Positions 41,410-53,058 of a stretch of 64,000 bases of DNA are shown here, one piece after another. Under the pieces are notes generated by a model that saw only the letters and a list, made by a program, of their open reading frames with translations, did not search any database and was not told the DNA's origin. The stretch covers positions 85,777,501 to 85,841,500 of the forward strand of contig CM059582.1 of the NCBI GenBank assembly GCA_030407085.1, given 5' to 3'. Both the position numbers and the translations under genes were made by a program. This DNA comes from Trichopria drosophilae. Lineage: Eukaryota; Arthropoda; Insecta; Hymenoptera; Diapriidae. The first letter of the stretch is position 1, and each line of letters begins with the position of its first letter.

Positions 41410-42378
41410 AGGAATAACCAAAACTGTGAAGAAAATCAAGTAAAATTACTATTAGGAGAACATGAAAACAGACGTCGCAAAGTTTAACGAAAACTGCAGA
41501 TCATGTCAATTAAAAAAATTAACTAGAGTTAAAACAAGGCAACCTATGAAAATATGAGGCACTCCAAAATCAGCGTTGGAAAAAATAGCAATGGATGTAG
41601 TAATGCCAAATAGCAAAACAAGTGAAGGGTACGAAAACATATTAACAATTCAAGATAACTTACCAAAATACCTAATTGCAATCCCATTGAAAAAAGCTAC
41701 ATCCGAAAATATAGCAGAAGCATTAGTAAACAGTGAAATATGCTCGTATGGATCTCCAAAAACAATATTAACAGACCAAGGTAAAAACTTTTTAAGTAAT
41801 ATTATGAAAAAATTAGCAAAAATGTCTCACATAAAAAAGTTACAAACCACAGCATTTCACCCTCAATCAAACGGATCACTTGAACAATCTCATCCTGTCT
41901 TACAGGAATATGTAAAACATTATGCAAATCAGCACGAGGACTGAGACAAATGGCTAGATTTTCATATAATACAAGTGTTCACGAAGGAACAAAATACACT
42001 CCGTTTGAACTAATGTTCGGTAGATTGGCCAGATTACCTTCTACGAAAATACCAAACGAAGACACATCTCTGACATATATGGATTATATTCAGAATTTAG
42101 CAATAAAACTATATGAAACACAGAAGTTCGGAAACAAACGATTGAAAGCAGCTAAATTAAAATCAAAATATTACTACGGCAGACAGATAAATCCACAAAT
42201 ATTTAAGCGATTTTGTATTCTTACAGAAAAACCACAAAACACGTAAACTTGACCATGAATACCAGGGTCCTTTTCAAATACTTAATATATTCGAGAATGG
42301 AAATATAAAAATAAAAATAAAAAATGAGGAACGAATTGTCCACCCAGATAGATTGAAAATTTCAAAATTAAAACATTA
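41395..42378 (+). pseudogene. pol: ERV-2 integrase
   Basis: After a frameshift near 41395 the zinc region is broken (PIGGHKGITKT, then in-frame stops, then CRSCQLKKLTRVKT). The core at 41576-41944 has MEKIAMDVVMP, TILTDQGKNF and HPQSNGSLEQSH with the normal 35-residue Asp-Glu spacing. TGA follows at 41942. The frame 41950-42246 carries FSYNTSVHEGTKYTPFELMFGR, and after another shift the end reads ERIVHPDRLKISKLKH (about 42378), nearly the ERV-1 terminus. Confidence 0.8.
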
Positions 42379-42639
42379 AATCTAAAATTACCATCTTTTT
42401 CTTTTCTCTCTGACATATAAAAACTAAATGAAGTTACCCTTTTTATGAAACTTTAACGAATTATAGCAAAGTTTATGGAAATGTAAAAATAAGATGAATA
42501 TACGAAAATTTTGAAAACCAAAACTAATCTTGTCCGACCGAGATCATTTCTACTTTTACAACTAATAATAAATAACCAAAACAAAAAATTAATTTAGTCT
42601 GGATCCACAGATATATGAATTCAAATATATCAACAATTT
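42379..42639 (+). other. Spacer between pol and env of ERV-2
   Basis: AT-rich, no gene. It may include the lost signal-peptide region of env. Confidence 0.35.
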
Positions 42640-43162
42640 CAGTGCTCAACACTTAAGATCGCGAAATTGAAAGGAAGCATGTTAATGTACAAAAAGTTAA
42701 AGTTCAATTATTACAAATAAAAGAATACGACGAAATTGAAGTAACACAATGTAAGGTTGAAAATAGAATATTGTGGTATGCACTCACACATATCAGCAGT
42801 TATAAATGGAATGGGCATTTATATCTTGGAGGTCTCCAGAGACGAATGCGAAGAAGTGCACAAGTGCGAACAGGAAGGATCACTATAACTAACAATATAT
42901 TTGTAGACGGTATTAGAGAAAACGTGCTTGCAACATACAGACTCAACATGGCAGGACACACAACAGTAAATGGCAACTGCAAAGGAGTAGAATATTCAGA
43001 TACATATGGAACTCGGAGTAATGTAATAGTCCAAGGAACAGCAAAAATTTGTATACAAAAGTATAAAGCCAGGGTAAATTTAAACGAAAATAAGATACAC
43101 TTACGATCAGGAATTGCTTATGCAGTTACCGACAAAAATTGCTTGGACTTGGAAGGAGGTAA
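42640..43162 (+). pseudogene. env: ERV-2 envelope, N-terminal part, interrupted by CsRn1 element
   Basis: Shifted frames give EIERKHVNVQKVKVQLLQIKE, then TQCKVENRILWYA. From about 42880 an in-frame stretch matches ERV-1 env (LNMAGHTTVNGNCKGVEYSD, ARVNLNENKIHLRSGI, CLDLEGGNT). The reading is cut at 43166 by the insertion of the 15.9-kb CsRn1/BEL block; the rest of env lies at 59050-60405. The region around HYCGMHSH of ERV-1 is scrambled here. Confidence 0.75.
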
Positions 43163-43527
43163 TACTTGTCGCGGTTTTGTGTGTAACAAGTGTCCGTGAT
43201 AGATTACGACTTGAAGTCCGAGTTTGCAAGCCAATGCGGATAGTTCACAACCTACTTATAATACGTGTTCCAGGGCAAGTAAGAAATAACGCTAACGAAA
43301 AATTAAAGTTGATTTATTCAAAAAGGATTTTATCTTAAAGCTTATAAAATGAATTGAAATATTATTATAAAGTATATAATACATGAACGCTTGCGACGAA
43401 CGCTGGTACTGTGATACAATAAAAAACTTATGTGCGTGGTGTTCGACGCAATCTCTTTCGCTGGTGTTTCGCACGTTTTCGCAATACTATCGCTTTTTGT
43501 ACATCGTCTAACGAATCGAAGTCGCAT

Positions 43528-43992
43528 TTATAATTGTGGGTCTTCGCCGCGAAACTCCAAACGATGGAGGGCAATGCGCGGAAATTGGCGACGGTGTAGC
43601 CACGTCGGCTCTTCTTTTTTGGCTGCCTTATCTTCTTTCGCAGGCGGCAGGACTGGGACTAACCGAGGATCCCGTGGAGACAACCCCGTAGCGACTGCGT
43701 AATCGGTGACACTTAAATATGGTTTATCGATTAAGTGCGGGTTCCATAAGGGAGCGTCCTCCGGAATATATGGCGTTTGAATACTTCCAGTTCCGCCACA
43801 TAATGAAGAGGTGTCTGTGGAAACTGACTGGACCGTAGGGATGACTGGAGTAACCACCAGATTTTCAGCCAGTGGAATATTCTGGTGACTGGTGGCTATA
43901 TTATCCACGTCTTGAAAAATTGCAGCCCGCGCTCGTACTGCAGACCTAATCTGCGCTTCGATTTGAGCTCGTGTTAATGCCGGTATGCGCAT
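43528..43992 (-). CDS. LTR-encoded 154-aa ORF (copy 1)
   Basis: It begins MRIPALTRAQIEAQIRSAVR and ends LEFRGEDPQL. It has a helical Ala/Arg-rich start, a Pro/Ser/Val-rich centre and a Lys/Glu patch (PAKEDKAAKKEEPTWL). No Cys cluster, membrane segment or known domain is recognised. It is present in both LTRs with one amino-acid change (Asp or Tyr at residue 60) and no stop. The start codon lies about 60 nt downstream of GATATAAAG, so it may have its own promoter. An LTR-coded protein is unusual (compare the superantigen of mouse mammary tumour virus); function unknown. Confidence 0.55.
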   Translation of the reverse strand: MRIPALTRAQIEAQIRSAVRARAAIFQDVDNIATSHQNIPLAENLVVTPVIPTVQSVSTDTSSLCGGTGSIQTPYIPEDAPLWNPHLIDKPYLSVTDYAVATGLSPRDPRLVPVLPPAKEDKAAKKEEPTWLHRRQFPRIALHRLEFRGEDPQL

Positions 43993-44047
43993 AATGTTGA
44001 TCGTTTGCAGATAAAAAACGAAGTGAATGATAATCCATGATTGCGCC

Positions 44048-44056
44048 CTTTATATC
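44048..44056 (-). promoter_or_regulatory. TATA box upstream of the LTR ORF (copy at 57372-57380)
   Basis: The minus-strand GATATAAAG is followed by TTATCATTCACTTCG (possible initiator) and the ATG of the 154-aa ORF at 43992. It is identical in both LTRs. Confidence 0.45.
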
Positions 44057-45614
44057 ACAAAAATTGAAGCAAATCACCGACTTTGATTGGTTATTTAACC
44101 CGTGCATATAATTGGTTGTAATTTTCGCGTCGTTAATTTGTGCCTGGAATTGCGTCTCGAAAATATTAAATTTTGACCGTTAATATTATACTAAGATTTT
44201 GAAGGCTACTAGATAACGCGAATTGCCGACGTATTAGGAATGTTCCGCGATTGGATGATTGAAATGATTCGCGACGTGGTTTGTTAATATCTGACCGTTA
44301 ACCCGAACTATTCGCGAGATTGTCGTTTCGAGTTTTGTTGCGAGCGAAGTCCTCGGGATGGAATAAAAGTAGCAACCTTTATCCTCCCTCTGACATACGT
44401 ATTTCCCGAGAAATACGCCGGTTAGTAAACCATCGCTCGATCCTCTCGTGATTGGAAATTGGCCTTGACTGTCGTCCTGGTTCGTTATTCGATGTAGATC
44501 GTCGGGTTAGCAAACCCGTTGATCCTTTGGCGTTACGTGGTTAGCAAACCACATTCGCCAACGTCGTTGAGTTATTTCTGAAAGTGTAAGAAGTAGTCCC
44601 GAAAAGGACTATTTTGAATAAGTTAATTCCGCTGTCGTAGACGTGATCCTTGCACGTTGCTTGTTACAGCCTTGGTCGTAGCTCGTTCCGTAGTTCCGCT
44701 CTCGTCGTGATGAAGTTGGAAGAACGTATAGCCCTAAAAAGGACTGTATTGAATAAGTTTGTTCTTAAAAAACGGATGTGGCTTCCACGCTGATTAGAAG
44801 AAACTGGATCGCCTCAAGATCAGGAACCAACCAATCAGGAACCGATGAGCGTCTACAGTAGATTTTAAGTTGGACTGGATCGGCTCCAAAACCATGCAGC
44901 AGGAGAGAACCTTCCTCGTTGACAGACGTCGATGGAATAAGCACGTTGCCACGGACTCGCGGATTTATATAGGTTGCCCGAGAGCATGCGCGCGCCAATC
45001 AGAAATCGCTAGCGCCGTCCTTGTCTCTCCGAATCGGAGCAACGCAGCGCCAATCAGCGAGACGCGTTTATCGCACTAATTGTTTATTTCGCTTATTTTT
45101 AAATAATCGAATCTTCACTAAAACTTTGTAAATTAATCAAGATTAAATATTCGTAATGTTGTTTCCATTTAGAAATTAAAGCTGATTTAATTCAGAATCC
45201 ATTCGATTTCCGAACGCCGTCTTAATTTCGGATTTGTTCGATTTCTCAACGTCGTCTTAATTTTACACGTTGAACTAAATCGTAAGCTTTATTTTTGAGT
45301 TTAAAATTCGCATTTGTTTTCAAACAGCTAAAGAACTAATTTTTAATTATCGTTAATATTATATTTTCCGTTATTAATTTTCGTTATTATTTTTCTCGTT
45401 CCGAATGTCCGCGACTTCTAAGAACTTCGCGCGCGGCCTTTGTTATTGTTTACATTTGTTATCGTGCAAAGTCGCGTTTCGAAGTAATATTATTTTAAAG
45501 TAATTTATCAAATTTATTTTATTTATTATCCAAGTTAAAAACTATTTATTTCTAACTATAGAAAGTTTTATATAAATTTGGACCAATCACAAGTTTCGCT
45601 ATCGAGTATGCGTT

Positions 45615-48600
45615 TTAAGGTAACAAAACTCGGAGCCAATCAGCGTGCTCCGATCTAATTGTTGACGCATTGCATTTTGGAGAGTTAGCGGAATTATTTC
45701 GATTTCCTAATTCCGCTACATTACCCCCTTCCCCAGCGGCTGACCGTGGAAGATGAAATCTTTCTGGGAAGCGTATTCGTCTTCCTGAACGTGTTGTCCT
45801 TGATTGAGATGATTTCAAGTGGGTCGTTTCTTGAGCTTGCTCCGAATTTGTTGCCTGATCGGTGACTTCTTCGCTATCGTTAAAAATATAAGCTGGTTTC
45901 AACCTGTCTATCGAAATTACTTTGCGTTTTCCTTTAATAATTACTTCGAACGTTTTTTTCTTTCGTTTCGTTACCCGGTATGGACCATCGTACGGTTTTT
46001 GTAGAGCTTTGCCTACTGCATCGTGTCGCACGAAAACGTGTGTTGTCGTTGCCAAATCCTTATGTACAAACGTTTTTCTTGGTCCATGTCTTACTGGTTG
46101 CGTTGCCCGTAATTTTTGCATTGCTATACGCAATCTATCCGTATACTTCGTTGCATCGAAATTTTCTCTTTTTGGTACGTCGAAAAAAACTCCTGGCAAT
46201 CGTAAGGTATCCCCGTATACCATTTCGTCAGATGTCGATTGACTGTCTTCTTTAAATGCCGATCGAATTCCTAACAAGACTGCGGGCAATGCTTCAACCC
46301 ATGATTCGTCCTCGTGACACTTAATCGCTGCTTTCAATTGCCGATGAAACCTTTCTACCGTTCCATTGGCTTGTGGATGGTATGCCGTTACTGGGGATCT
46401 ATAGATACCGAACATTTTAAATAGTGAATTTAATAGATCGGATTCGAATTGCCTTCCTCGATCTATAACTATCGCATCGGGAATGCCAAATCTTGCGATC
46501 CAACCCAGTGCTAACGCGTTCGTGACTTCTTCCGCTGTTATGTTGCGAATCGGAATTGCTTCTGGCAATCGGGTAAATCGGTCTACACACGTAAGACAAT
46601 ATCTATATCCTCGCGATTCTGGTAATAGACCTACAAGATCAATATGTACATCGGCGAAACGTCTCATAGGTTTTTCAAACGTACCTAGTTCTGACATTGT
46701 ATGTCTTTGAATCTTTGATTTTTGACAAGCAAGACATGTTTTTGTCCACTCTTTTACGTCTTTATTGACGTTAGGCCAAACATATCGTTGCGTGACTAAT
46801 CTAACTATTGCGCGAATTCTTGGATGTGCTAATCCGTGAAGTATTTGAAAAATGCGTCTTCTGATTGGCTTAGGAACGAATGGTCTAGGTACTGCTGTAC
46901 TCGTATCGCAGAAAATCTCGAAATTTTCTCCTGGGATACTTTCAACCTCTAGTTGTAACGACGATTTCGATTGGTCCTCCAAAATTCCTTGAAGCTCTTT
47001 ATCCGTTTTTTGTGCTTCTGCGATCTCATCAATAATAAGTGCTGGTGAAATCGTTTCGACTCGTGATAATGCATCTGCCACTACGTTCTCTTTTCCTGAG
47101 ATATGTCTAATATCTGTCGTGAATTGCGCGATGTAATCTAAGTATCGGAATTGTCTTGGAGAGCATTTTTCGGGTTTTTGTTTGAATGCGTGTGTTAGCG
47201 GTTTTTGATCTGTGAAAATTATAAAATGCCGTCCTTCTACGAACTCTCTAAAGTAGCGCACCGCTTGATACATGGGAAGAAGCTCTCTGTCGTAAGTGCA
47301 ATATTTCGTTTGCGCTGCATTGAACTTCCTTGAGAAAAAAGCGAGTGGTTGCCAATCGTTATCAACCCTTTGTTGCAATGATGCGCCGATGGCAAAATCC
47401 GATGCATCTACCATGATTGCGGTGAGTGCTTCGGTATCTGGATGAGCCAATAGGGCTACATCCGCTAACGCTCTTTTCGTTTCTTCAAAGGCTTTCTCGC
47501 ATTCGTTGGACCACTCTATTGGTTTATTACCTTTCATGCCGTGTCCTTTTAACGCGTTACTTAGAGGAGCCTGTTTATGTGCGGCTTTCGGAATAAACCG
47601 TCGATAAAAATTAACCGCGCCGAGGAATCTACGTAGTTCCTTAGCTATCTTTGGTCGAGTGTATTGGAGAATTGCCTGCACTCTATCCTCGTTTGGTGCT
47701 ATGCCTTTTTCGGTAATTTGGAATCCTAAGAATAATATTTCGTTTCTTCCAAATTCGCATTTCGCTGGGTTTATCGTAATACCGTATTTATCGAGACGTT
47801 CAAACAAAGTATTTAAATGCTGCCTGTGTTCTGATTCATTAGTTGATGCTATTAGGATATCGTCCAGGTAGGCATAGACAAAATCTAGTCCTTGTACTAC
47901 CTCGTCGATAAAACGCTGAAATGTTTGTGCTGCATTTCTAAGTCCGAAAGGCATTTTTAAAAATTCGGACAAACCAAAATGGGTTATAATCGCGGTTTTC
48001 GGGATATCTTCCGGCGCTACTGGTATCTGATTATAAGCACGCACGAGATCTAGTTTGCTAAAGACTTTCTTATTTTTCATTTTTGCCGAAAAATCTTCGA
48101 GTCTTGCAATTGGGTACTTGTCCGGTATTGTTTTCGCGTTCAACGCTCTATAATCTCCACATGGTCTCCAATCTCCATTTCGCTTTCGTACCATGTGTAA
48201 TGGTGGTGCCCACGAACTTTTCGATCTACGTAAGATACCCAATTGTGCCATTAACTCGAATTTCTTTGTAGCTGCTTCTAATCTATCCGGTGGTAATCGT
48301 CTAGCTCGAGCTATGATTGGCTGTCCCGGAATCGTTTTGATATAATGTAGCGTGTTATGCTTTACTTCGACTTCTAATCCCGGTGGTTTGCTGATATTTG
48401 GATATTTATCTATAATATCTTTATATCGATTCTCGATTTTGGGAATTTTTATTTCAGTAATCCCTTGTATTCCTTGAAATACTGCTGTTTTTCGATTAGT
48501 GATTCGATCTAACAATAATCCGTTTTCAGCATCAACTAGTAAACCATAATGTGCTAAAAAATCAACACCTATGATCGGGTGTAAAACGTCTGTAACCACG

Positions 48601-48812
48601 AAACTCCACACGAAACCTCTTCTTAATCCTAGATTGAGTTCAAGTGTGTGTATTCCATACGTTTTTATTGGAGTTCCGTTTGCTGCCTCCAATACGTATG
48701 TGTTAGTTTTTCTAAATCTGACGAGTTTACGAGGAAAGACGCACAATTCTGCGCCCGTGTCGATAAGAAATTTTAAGTTTGTTTTCCTATCGACTACGAA
48801 AATGCGGCCCAA
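45615..48812 (-). CDS. pol: CsRn1 pol: protease, RT, RNase H, integrase (1065 aa, intact)
   Basis: The frame is uninterrupted. The protease has [14 protein letters not shown] (residues ~14-27; the frame is open upstream of the Met and overlaps gag). RT includes [46 protein letters not shown] and YLDD (47859-47870, residues ~315-318). RNase H has [13 protein letters not shown] and [10 protein letters not shown]. Integrase has [25 protein letters not shown] and [13 protein letters not shown] with 35-residue spacing. The C-terminal ~100 residues lie in the LTR-proximal region, and the end (45615) overlaps the 3' LTR by about 105 bp. All catalytic residues seen are present, so this Pol could be functional if made. 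Confidence 0.9.
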   Translation of the reverse strand: MGRIFVVDRKTNLKFLIDTGAELCVFPRKLVRFRKTNTYVLEAANGTPIKTYGIHTLELNLGLRRGFVWSFVVTDVLHPIIGVDFLAHYGLLVDAENGLLLDRITNRKTAVFQGIQGITEIKIPKIENRYKDIIDKYPNISKPPGLEVEVKHNTLHYIKTIPGQPIIARARRLPPDRLEAATKKFELMAQLGILRRSKSSWAPPLHMVRKRNGDWRPCGDYRALNAKTIPDKYPIARLEDFSAKMKNKKVFSKLDLVRAYNQIPVAPEDIPKTAIITHFGLSEFLKMPFGLRNAAQTFQRFIDEVVQGLDFVYAYLDDILIASTNESEHRQHLNTLFERLDKYGITINPAKCEFGRNEILFLGFQITEKGIAPNEDRVQAILQYTRPKIAKELRRFLGAVNFYRRFIPKAAHKQAPLSNALKGHGMKGNKPIEWSNECEKAFEETKRALADVALLAHPDTEALTAIMVDASDFAIGASLQQRVDNDWQPLAFFSRKFNAAQTKYCTYDRELLPMYQAVRYFREFVEGRHFIIFTDQKPLTHAFKQKPEKCSPRQFRYLDYIAQFTTDIRHISGKENVVADALSRVETISPALIIDEIAEAQKTDKELQGILEDQSKSSLQLEVESIPGENFEIFCDTSTAVPRPFVPKPIRRRIFQILHGLAHPRIRAIVRLVTQRYVWPNVNKDVKEWTKTCLACQKSKIQRHTMSELGTFEKPMRRFADVHIDLVGLLPESRGYRYCLTCVDRFTRLPEAIPIRNITAEEVTNALALGWIARFGIPDAIVIDRGRQFESDLLNSLFKMFGIYRSPVTAYHPQANGTVERFHRQLKAAIKCHEDESWVEALPAVLLGIRSAFKEDSQSTSDEMVYGDTLRLPGVFFDVPKRENFDATKYTDRLRIAMQKLRATQPVRHGPRKTFVHKDLATTTHVFVRHDAVGKALQKPYDGPYRVTKRKKKTFEVIIKGKRKVISIDRLKPAYIFNDSEEVTDQATNSEQAQETTHLKSSQSRTTRSGRRIRFPERFHLPRSAAGEGGNVAELGNRNNSANSPKCNASTIRSEHADWLRVLLP
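45721..45734 (-). other. CsRn1 polypurine tract
   Basis: Minus strand GGGGAAGGGGGTAA abuts the 3' LTR. It lies inside the 3' end of the pol reading frame. Confidence 0.8.
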
Positions 48813-48826
48813 ACAAGGTGTCGGAC

Positions 48827-49792
48827 CTATTGCCGCGTTTCCAGTCCGACTTGAGAGTTTTCCGTATTGAATTTACAAGGGGGTCTACATTTCTGTGCCT
48901 TTTTTCCGAACAACCAATGGTACCAACATATACCGCTTTCTGGTTCCATACGATTGCGCGAAGGAGTTCGAGATCTGTTTCGAGAAGAATTCCGATTTTT
49001 GTCCCTTCCTCGAGTCTTTCGTTCAAAAGGTCTGCCCCGTGATTGGTTGTCTTCGTACTTCTTAGACTTAACTCGTCCATTAACCAATTCTTAAATCCTA
49101 TTGGTCAACTCGTTTATATCAGCCCTCATCGGCCCTATCTCGGTATTGGAATCAGATTTTGACGCCTTAGTAACTTCCGAAATTGTAAATTTTGGCATTT
49201 CGCATATTTTGTCTGCGGTTGAGGCTAATGCGTCCAAATCTTGATTAGTTTGAGAAATCAAAATTGGACGTAAACTTTCGGGAAGTCGACTTAACCATAG
49301 AGTACGTATTAAATCGACCGGCGTTGGTGTTCCTGCCAACGTTCTGAGCCTTCTTAGAAAAGCGGAGGGAGTCCTATCTCCTATCTCTTCACCTTCCAAT
49401 AAGGTCATCAGCTTACTTTCTTTCGAAACGGTCAATCTCTGAATTAACGCGTTTTTAAGTGTCGTATATCGATTCATTAACGGAGGATTTCGGATTATAT
49501 CCGCCACTTCGGCAGCCACTTTATGTTCCAAATGTGAAACCAAATGGGCGTACTTGATCTCTTCAACAGTTATTTGAGCTAGCGAAAACTGTTGTTCTAA
49601 ATGTGCGAACCATAATTCTGGATCTTCGGTCCAGAAGGGTGGAACATGTACTCCGATATGATTTATTGTGGTTCCGTTAGCTAATAAACTCGAAAATAAT
49701 CCGGATTGATTAAGCGGTGAGATATTTGGCGTTGATTCTGTCGTTTCTGTATTCATAGTACCAGTGTTCTCGTTCGCTTTATTAAATGCCAT
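48827..49792 (-). pseudogene. gag: CsRn1 gag with one in-frame stop
   Basis: It starts MAFNKANENTGTMNTETTES, 12 nt after the PBS. The capsid-like core has VHVPPFWTEDPELWFAHLEQ, LKNALIQRLTVSKESK and LLEGEEIGDRTPSAFLRRLR, typical of the CsRn1/Kabuki lineage. TAA at 49091-49093 interrupts the frame after NELTNRI; the same frame then gives a basic Arg/Ser stretch and CWYHWLFGKKAQKCRPPC, the unusual CHCC motif of CsRn1-type Gag. The end overlaps pol in another frame. Apart from the stop, the gene looks whole. Confidence 0.85.
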
Positions 49793-49803
49793 CTTTTAAA
49801 CTG

Positions 49804-49822
49804 CCCTGTCGCGGGGTCACCA
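49804..49822 (-). other. CsRn1 primer-binding site
   Basis: Minus strand TGGTGACCCCGCGACAGGG, 1 nt from the LTR. The first 11-12 nt match the tRNA-Trp-complementary site reported for CsRn1 elements. Confidence 0.75.
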
Positions 49823-49823
49823 A

Positions 49824-49953
49824 TGTCGCGGTTTTGTGTGTAACAAGTGTCCGTGATAGATTACGACTTGAAGTCCGAGTTTGCAAGCCAATGCGGATAG
49901 TTCACAACCTACTTATAATACGTGTTCCAGGGCAAGTAAGAAATAATGCTAAC
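49824..49953 (-). repeat. CsRn1 5' LTR, part left of the BEL insertion
   Basis: Matches 43167-43296. The rest of this LTR is at 56621-59045. CTAAC at 49949-49953 is duplicated at 56616-56620. Confidence 0.9.
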
Positions 49954-50349
49954 TGTTTCGTATCGGCCAAATACGAGTGCTCGCACTTTGATGTTGATCG
50001 AGCCGATCACGTTATTGTTTTTGTTAATTGCGACGGCACCCAAGGCGGGCACATTTTTCGAAAAGTTCAGTTTTCGGCTCTCGGTCGATTACCTCATGCG
50101 CGTACAGCGATCAATTACGAAAATAAGTTCACGACTGTTCACTTCGGCGTTACAAGTTCTTTGTTAATTTGTGCGATTTGCTAACCTATTAGTTATTAAG
50201 TACTTTTGTAATTATTAGTTTACGGCTTATGAGTATAATCTCATATCAAATGTAGCCGTGATATTAATAAATGTTGAGAAAAAGTGCAACGAGTTTCTTC
50301 ATCGATTTCGGACCTCTTATCTTATTTCCGTACAATTCGTTACGGAACA
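49954..50349 (+). repeat. BEL/Pao 5' LTR
   Basis: 396 bp. Pairs with 56216-56615; small indels separate them (for example TTCAGTTTTCGG versus TTCAGTTCGTTTTTGG). Confidence 0.9.
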
Positions 50350-50351
50350 TT

Positions 50352-50781
50352 TGGCGATCCTGCCAGGATCGGTGTTCGGAAATTCGTGCAGTGATTGGTG
50401 CTATTTTGGAAATTGGACAGTGTATGCATATTTTTTGGATTTTGGATTTTCCACGTGGTTCAACCTAAAAGTCTCAATTTTGGACGCTTCCGGTCGGACA
50501 TTTGCAAATTCGGTACTCGGCACACAGGGAGAGTCATTTTCTCTCCCTCTCTCAAGGCTCTCGCCCCTCTACGTACCACATAGTGGACACTCTTCGTTTC
50601 GGCAGAGTCGATCTCTCTCGACATTCGCCCCACTACGCAACGCATAGTCGACACTCTTTGCTGAGGCATAGTCGTTCTCTCTCGAGCACGCTTGCCCCTC
50701 TACGCAACACATATTGGACAACACTCGTTACGACGCGGATTCTTGTACTTCAAATTTTCAACGTACTTCTCCAATTAAGCA
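50352..50781 (+). other. BEL/Pao leader with PBS and imperfect repeats
   Basis: After the PBS-like site, whose GATCCTG/CAGGATC arms are palindromic, there are about three imperfect copies (50530-50720) built on CTCTCTCGA, GCCCCTCTACGCAACACATAG and GGACACTC, about 65 bp apart. No gene. Confidence 0.6.
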
Positions 50782-53058
50782 ATGCCACCGAGGAAAGCAA
50801 CATTTTCGGATCTAATGGCTCGTCAACGAGAAAAGTGTTCTTCTCTTGCAAGACAGGTAGCGGCCTGCGGACAATTTAAGGTCGCCGCTCCCATCGCTGC
50901 CATACTCAAGAACCGGCTGTCATTTTTAACTACCACTTGGCATGAGTGTCAAGCTCTTCATAATCAGCTGATTTGCTGTTCTGATGAGGAGGATCACGAG
51001 CTGGACTACTTCACAGAAAACCTATTCGGAACCTACGAAACCGAATATTTGAATGCCACTGATCAGATTGCAACTCTCTTGGCAGCGTCCGAAACTGTTC
51101 ATCCGACGGAATCGACAAGTCGCTCTACAGGCACGGGACCAGCCTCAAGATTCGATGTATTACCAAAGATAAATCTTCCTGTATTCGATGGTAACTATAC
51201 AGAGTGGACAAGGTTTCGTGCATATTTTGAATCTCTAATTGATAGTACTGCGTCTCTCGACCCGATTCAAAAATTGCATTACTTGTTGTCGAGTCTTTCA
51301 GGTGAACCGCGCGAGCTCTTAAAGCACACCGTTTTTGCTCCTTAGAGTTTTGCTTCTGTATGGGCACTTTTAGTTTCGCGATATGATAATTCTCGATCGA
51401 TTGTGACAGCACATTTAAATTCGCTCCTATCGTTATCGGCATTGAAAGACGATTCGGCAGCATCTCTGCGCTCTCTAAGAAACCGGGTTTCGGAAATCAT
51501 TGCTTCTCTTGAAGCCGCGAAACGATTCGTTAATGTAACTTCCCCCGCCACAACTGTTACACCGGGTGTTCATGGCGTTAGCGATATGCTCGTGTGTATG
51601 GTTGCGTCAAAATTGGATACTGCAACGCGCAGGGCATGGGAGTTATATTTAGGTGATTCGGACGATCTCCCGCATTATTCACAATTAGATAAATTTCTCG
51701 CGACGCGAATTAGAGGTTTAGAAGCGTGCCCGAAAATTAGCCAATCGTCGAAACGAGGTTTAACATCGGCCAACTCTCACAAAATCAGTGCTCATGTAGT
51801 TGCGACTTCTCAAGGTACTTGTCCAGTATGTACCAATAATGACGTAATATACAAATGTACAACTTTTAAAGCGTTTTCGCCATCGGTTCGGCTCAAAAAA
51901 GCGAAGGAATTAAAACTGTGTCTCAATTGTCTAGGTCTTAGACATAATACCGCGCAATGTGGTAGTGATAGGACGTGTTATATATGTAAAGAGAAACACC
52001 ATACGTTACTGCATTTAAACACGACAAAATATACGAAAGGAACATTACCCGGTAGATCCCCTTTGCCGCCACCGCCAATGCCCGCGTCAATAATTTCAGA
52101 TTCAACATCGGAGAATTCTGTTCAAACATTGTTGATGTCCCCTCATTCAAATAGTGCAGGTCGTATTCTCTTGGCGACAGCGCACGTGTTGGTTTCGTCT
52201 CAGTCGCGGCATACCATAAAAGTTAGAGCTCTCTTGGATCAAGGGTCAATGCGTTCGTTTGTGACAGGAGCCGTGGTGAGCGCCTTGAGAATTCGTCCCA
52301 AATCTACCAATCTGTCATTAGTAGGGATCGGAAAGACAGTGGCCGGCACTGTCACGTCGTTTGCATCGATTACGATAGGCGCAAAAACAGGATTCGGGCC
52401 GGTTTTTAATACAAATGCGCTTATCTTAGACAATCTAACGAACTACATACCCCAGACTCAAAATTCACGCGGATGGTCTCATATTGCAGGATTACCGCTA
52501 GCTGACGAATGTCCTACGGAACCTGAACCCATACAGGTTATCATCGGTGCGGACTTGTATGGCTCGATGTTATTAGATGGCCTGGTTCAAGGTCAACCAA
52601 ATGAGCCCGTTGCTCAAAATACGGTGCTGGGGTGGGTGTTATCCGGTCCCACTTCGTCACATATAGCTTCCGTGAATGCAACTACGGTGCTGCAGTGTCT
52701 CACCAATGACGAGCTTCATTCGTCCTTAACACGCTTTTGGACAGTCGAGCAGGTGCCGACCACTCCTCCTACTCTGACAGCCGCAGAAATAAGCTGCGAG
52801 GAGCACTTTAAGCGTACGCATACACGCACCAAAGCTGGTCAATATTTAGTGCGCCTGCCGTTCAAGCAGGAACGCCCTATACCAATCGGCTTGTCGTACC
52901 ACACCGCCTCGGGTGCACTCCGCTCTCTTATGAATAGATTAGCTCGTAATGAGGAATTTCGTCAGCAATATTCTGATTTACTCGCGGAATACGAAGCATT
53001 AGGCCATATGACAAAGGTGGCAACACCTGATCGGGGTAATACTCAAATAGTTATTTGA
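50782..53058 (+). pseudogene. gag-pol: BEL/Pao Gag, zinc knuckles and protease
   Basis: It starts MPPRKATFSDLMARQREKCS at 50782. The Gag core (LPKINLPVFDGNYTEWTRFR, PIQKLHYLLSSLSGEPRELL) is typical of BEL/Pao. TAG at 51343-51345 interrupts it in frame. The downstream frame (51403-53058) holds Cys/His knuckles (CPVCTNND, CLNCLGLRHNTAQC, CYICKEKHHTLLH) and the aspartic protease (VRALLDQGSMRSFV). It then continues toward RT and stops at 53056-53058 through a 1-nt-type shift. The protease would process the polyprotein. Confidence 0.85.

Larger units (their letters stand above)
43167..45720 (-). repeat. CsRn1 3' LTR
   Basis: 2554 bp, TG...CA. It contains the 154-aa ORF (43528-43992), two TATA-like boxes on the minus strand (GATATAAAG at 44048-44056; CTATATAAA at about 44963-44971) and AATAAA at 43313-43318. 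CCAAT motifs lie near 44994 and 45050. Confidence 0.9.

Noticed and set aside
44765..44998. A second LTR frame of 77 codons (copy at 58089-58322)
   Set aside because: It overlaps a TATA-like box and lacks any domain; identity between LTRs alone is expected at this age.
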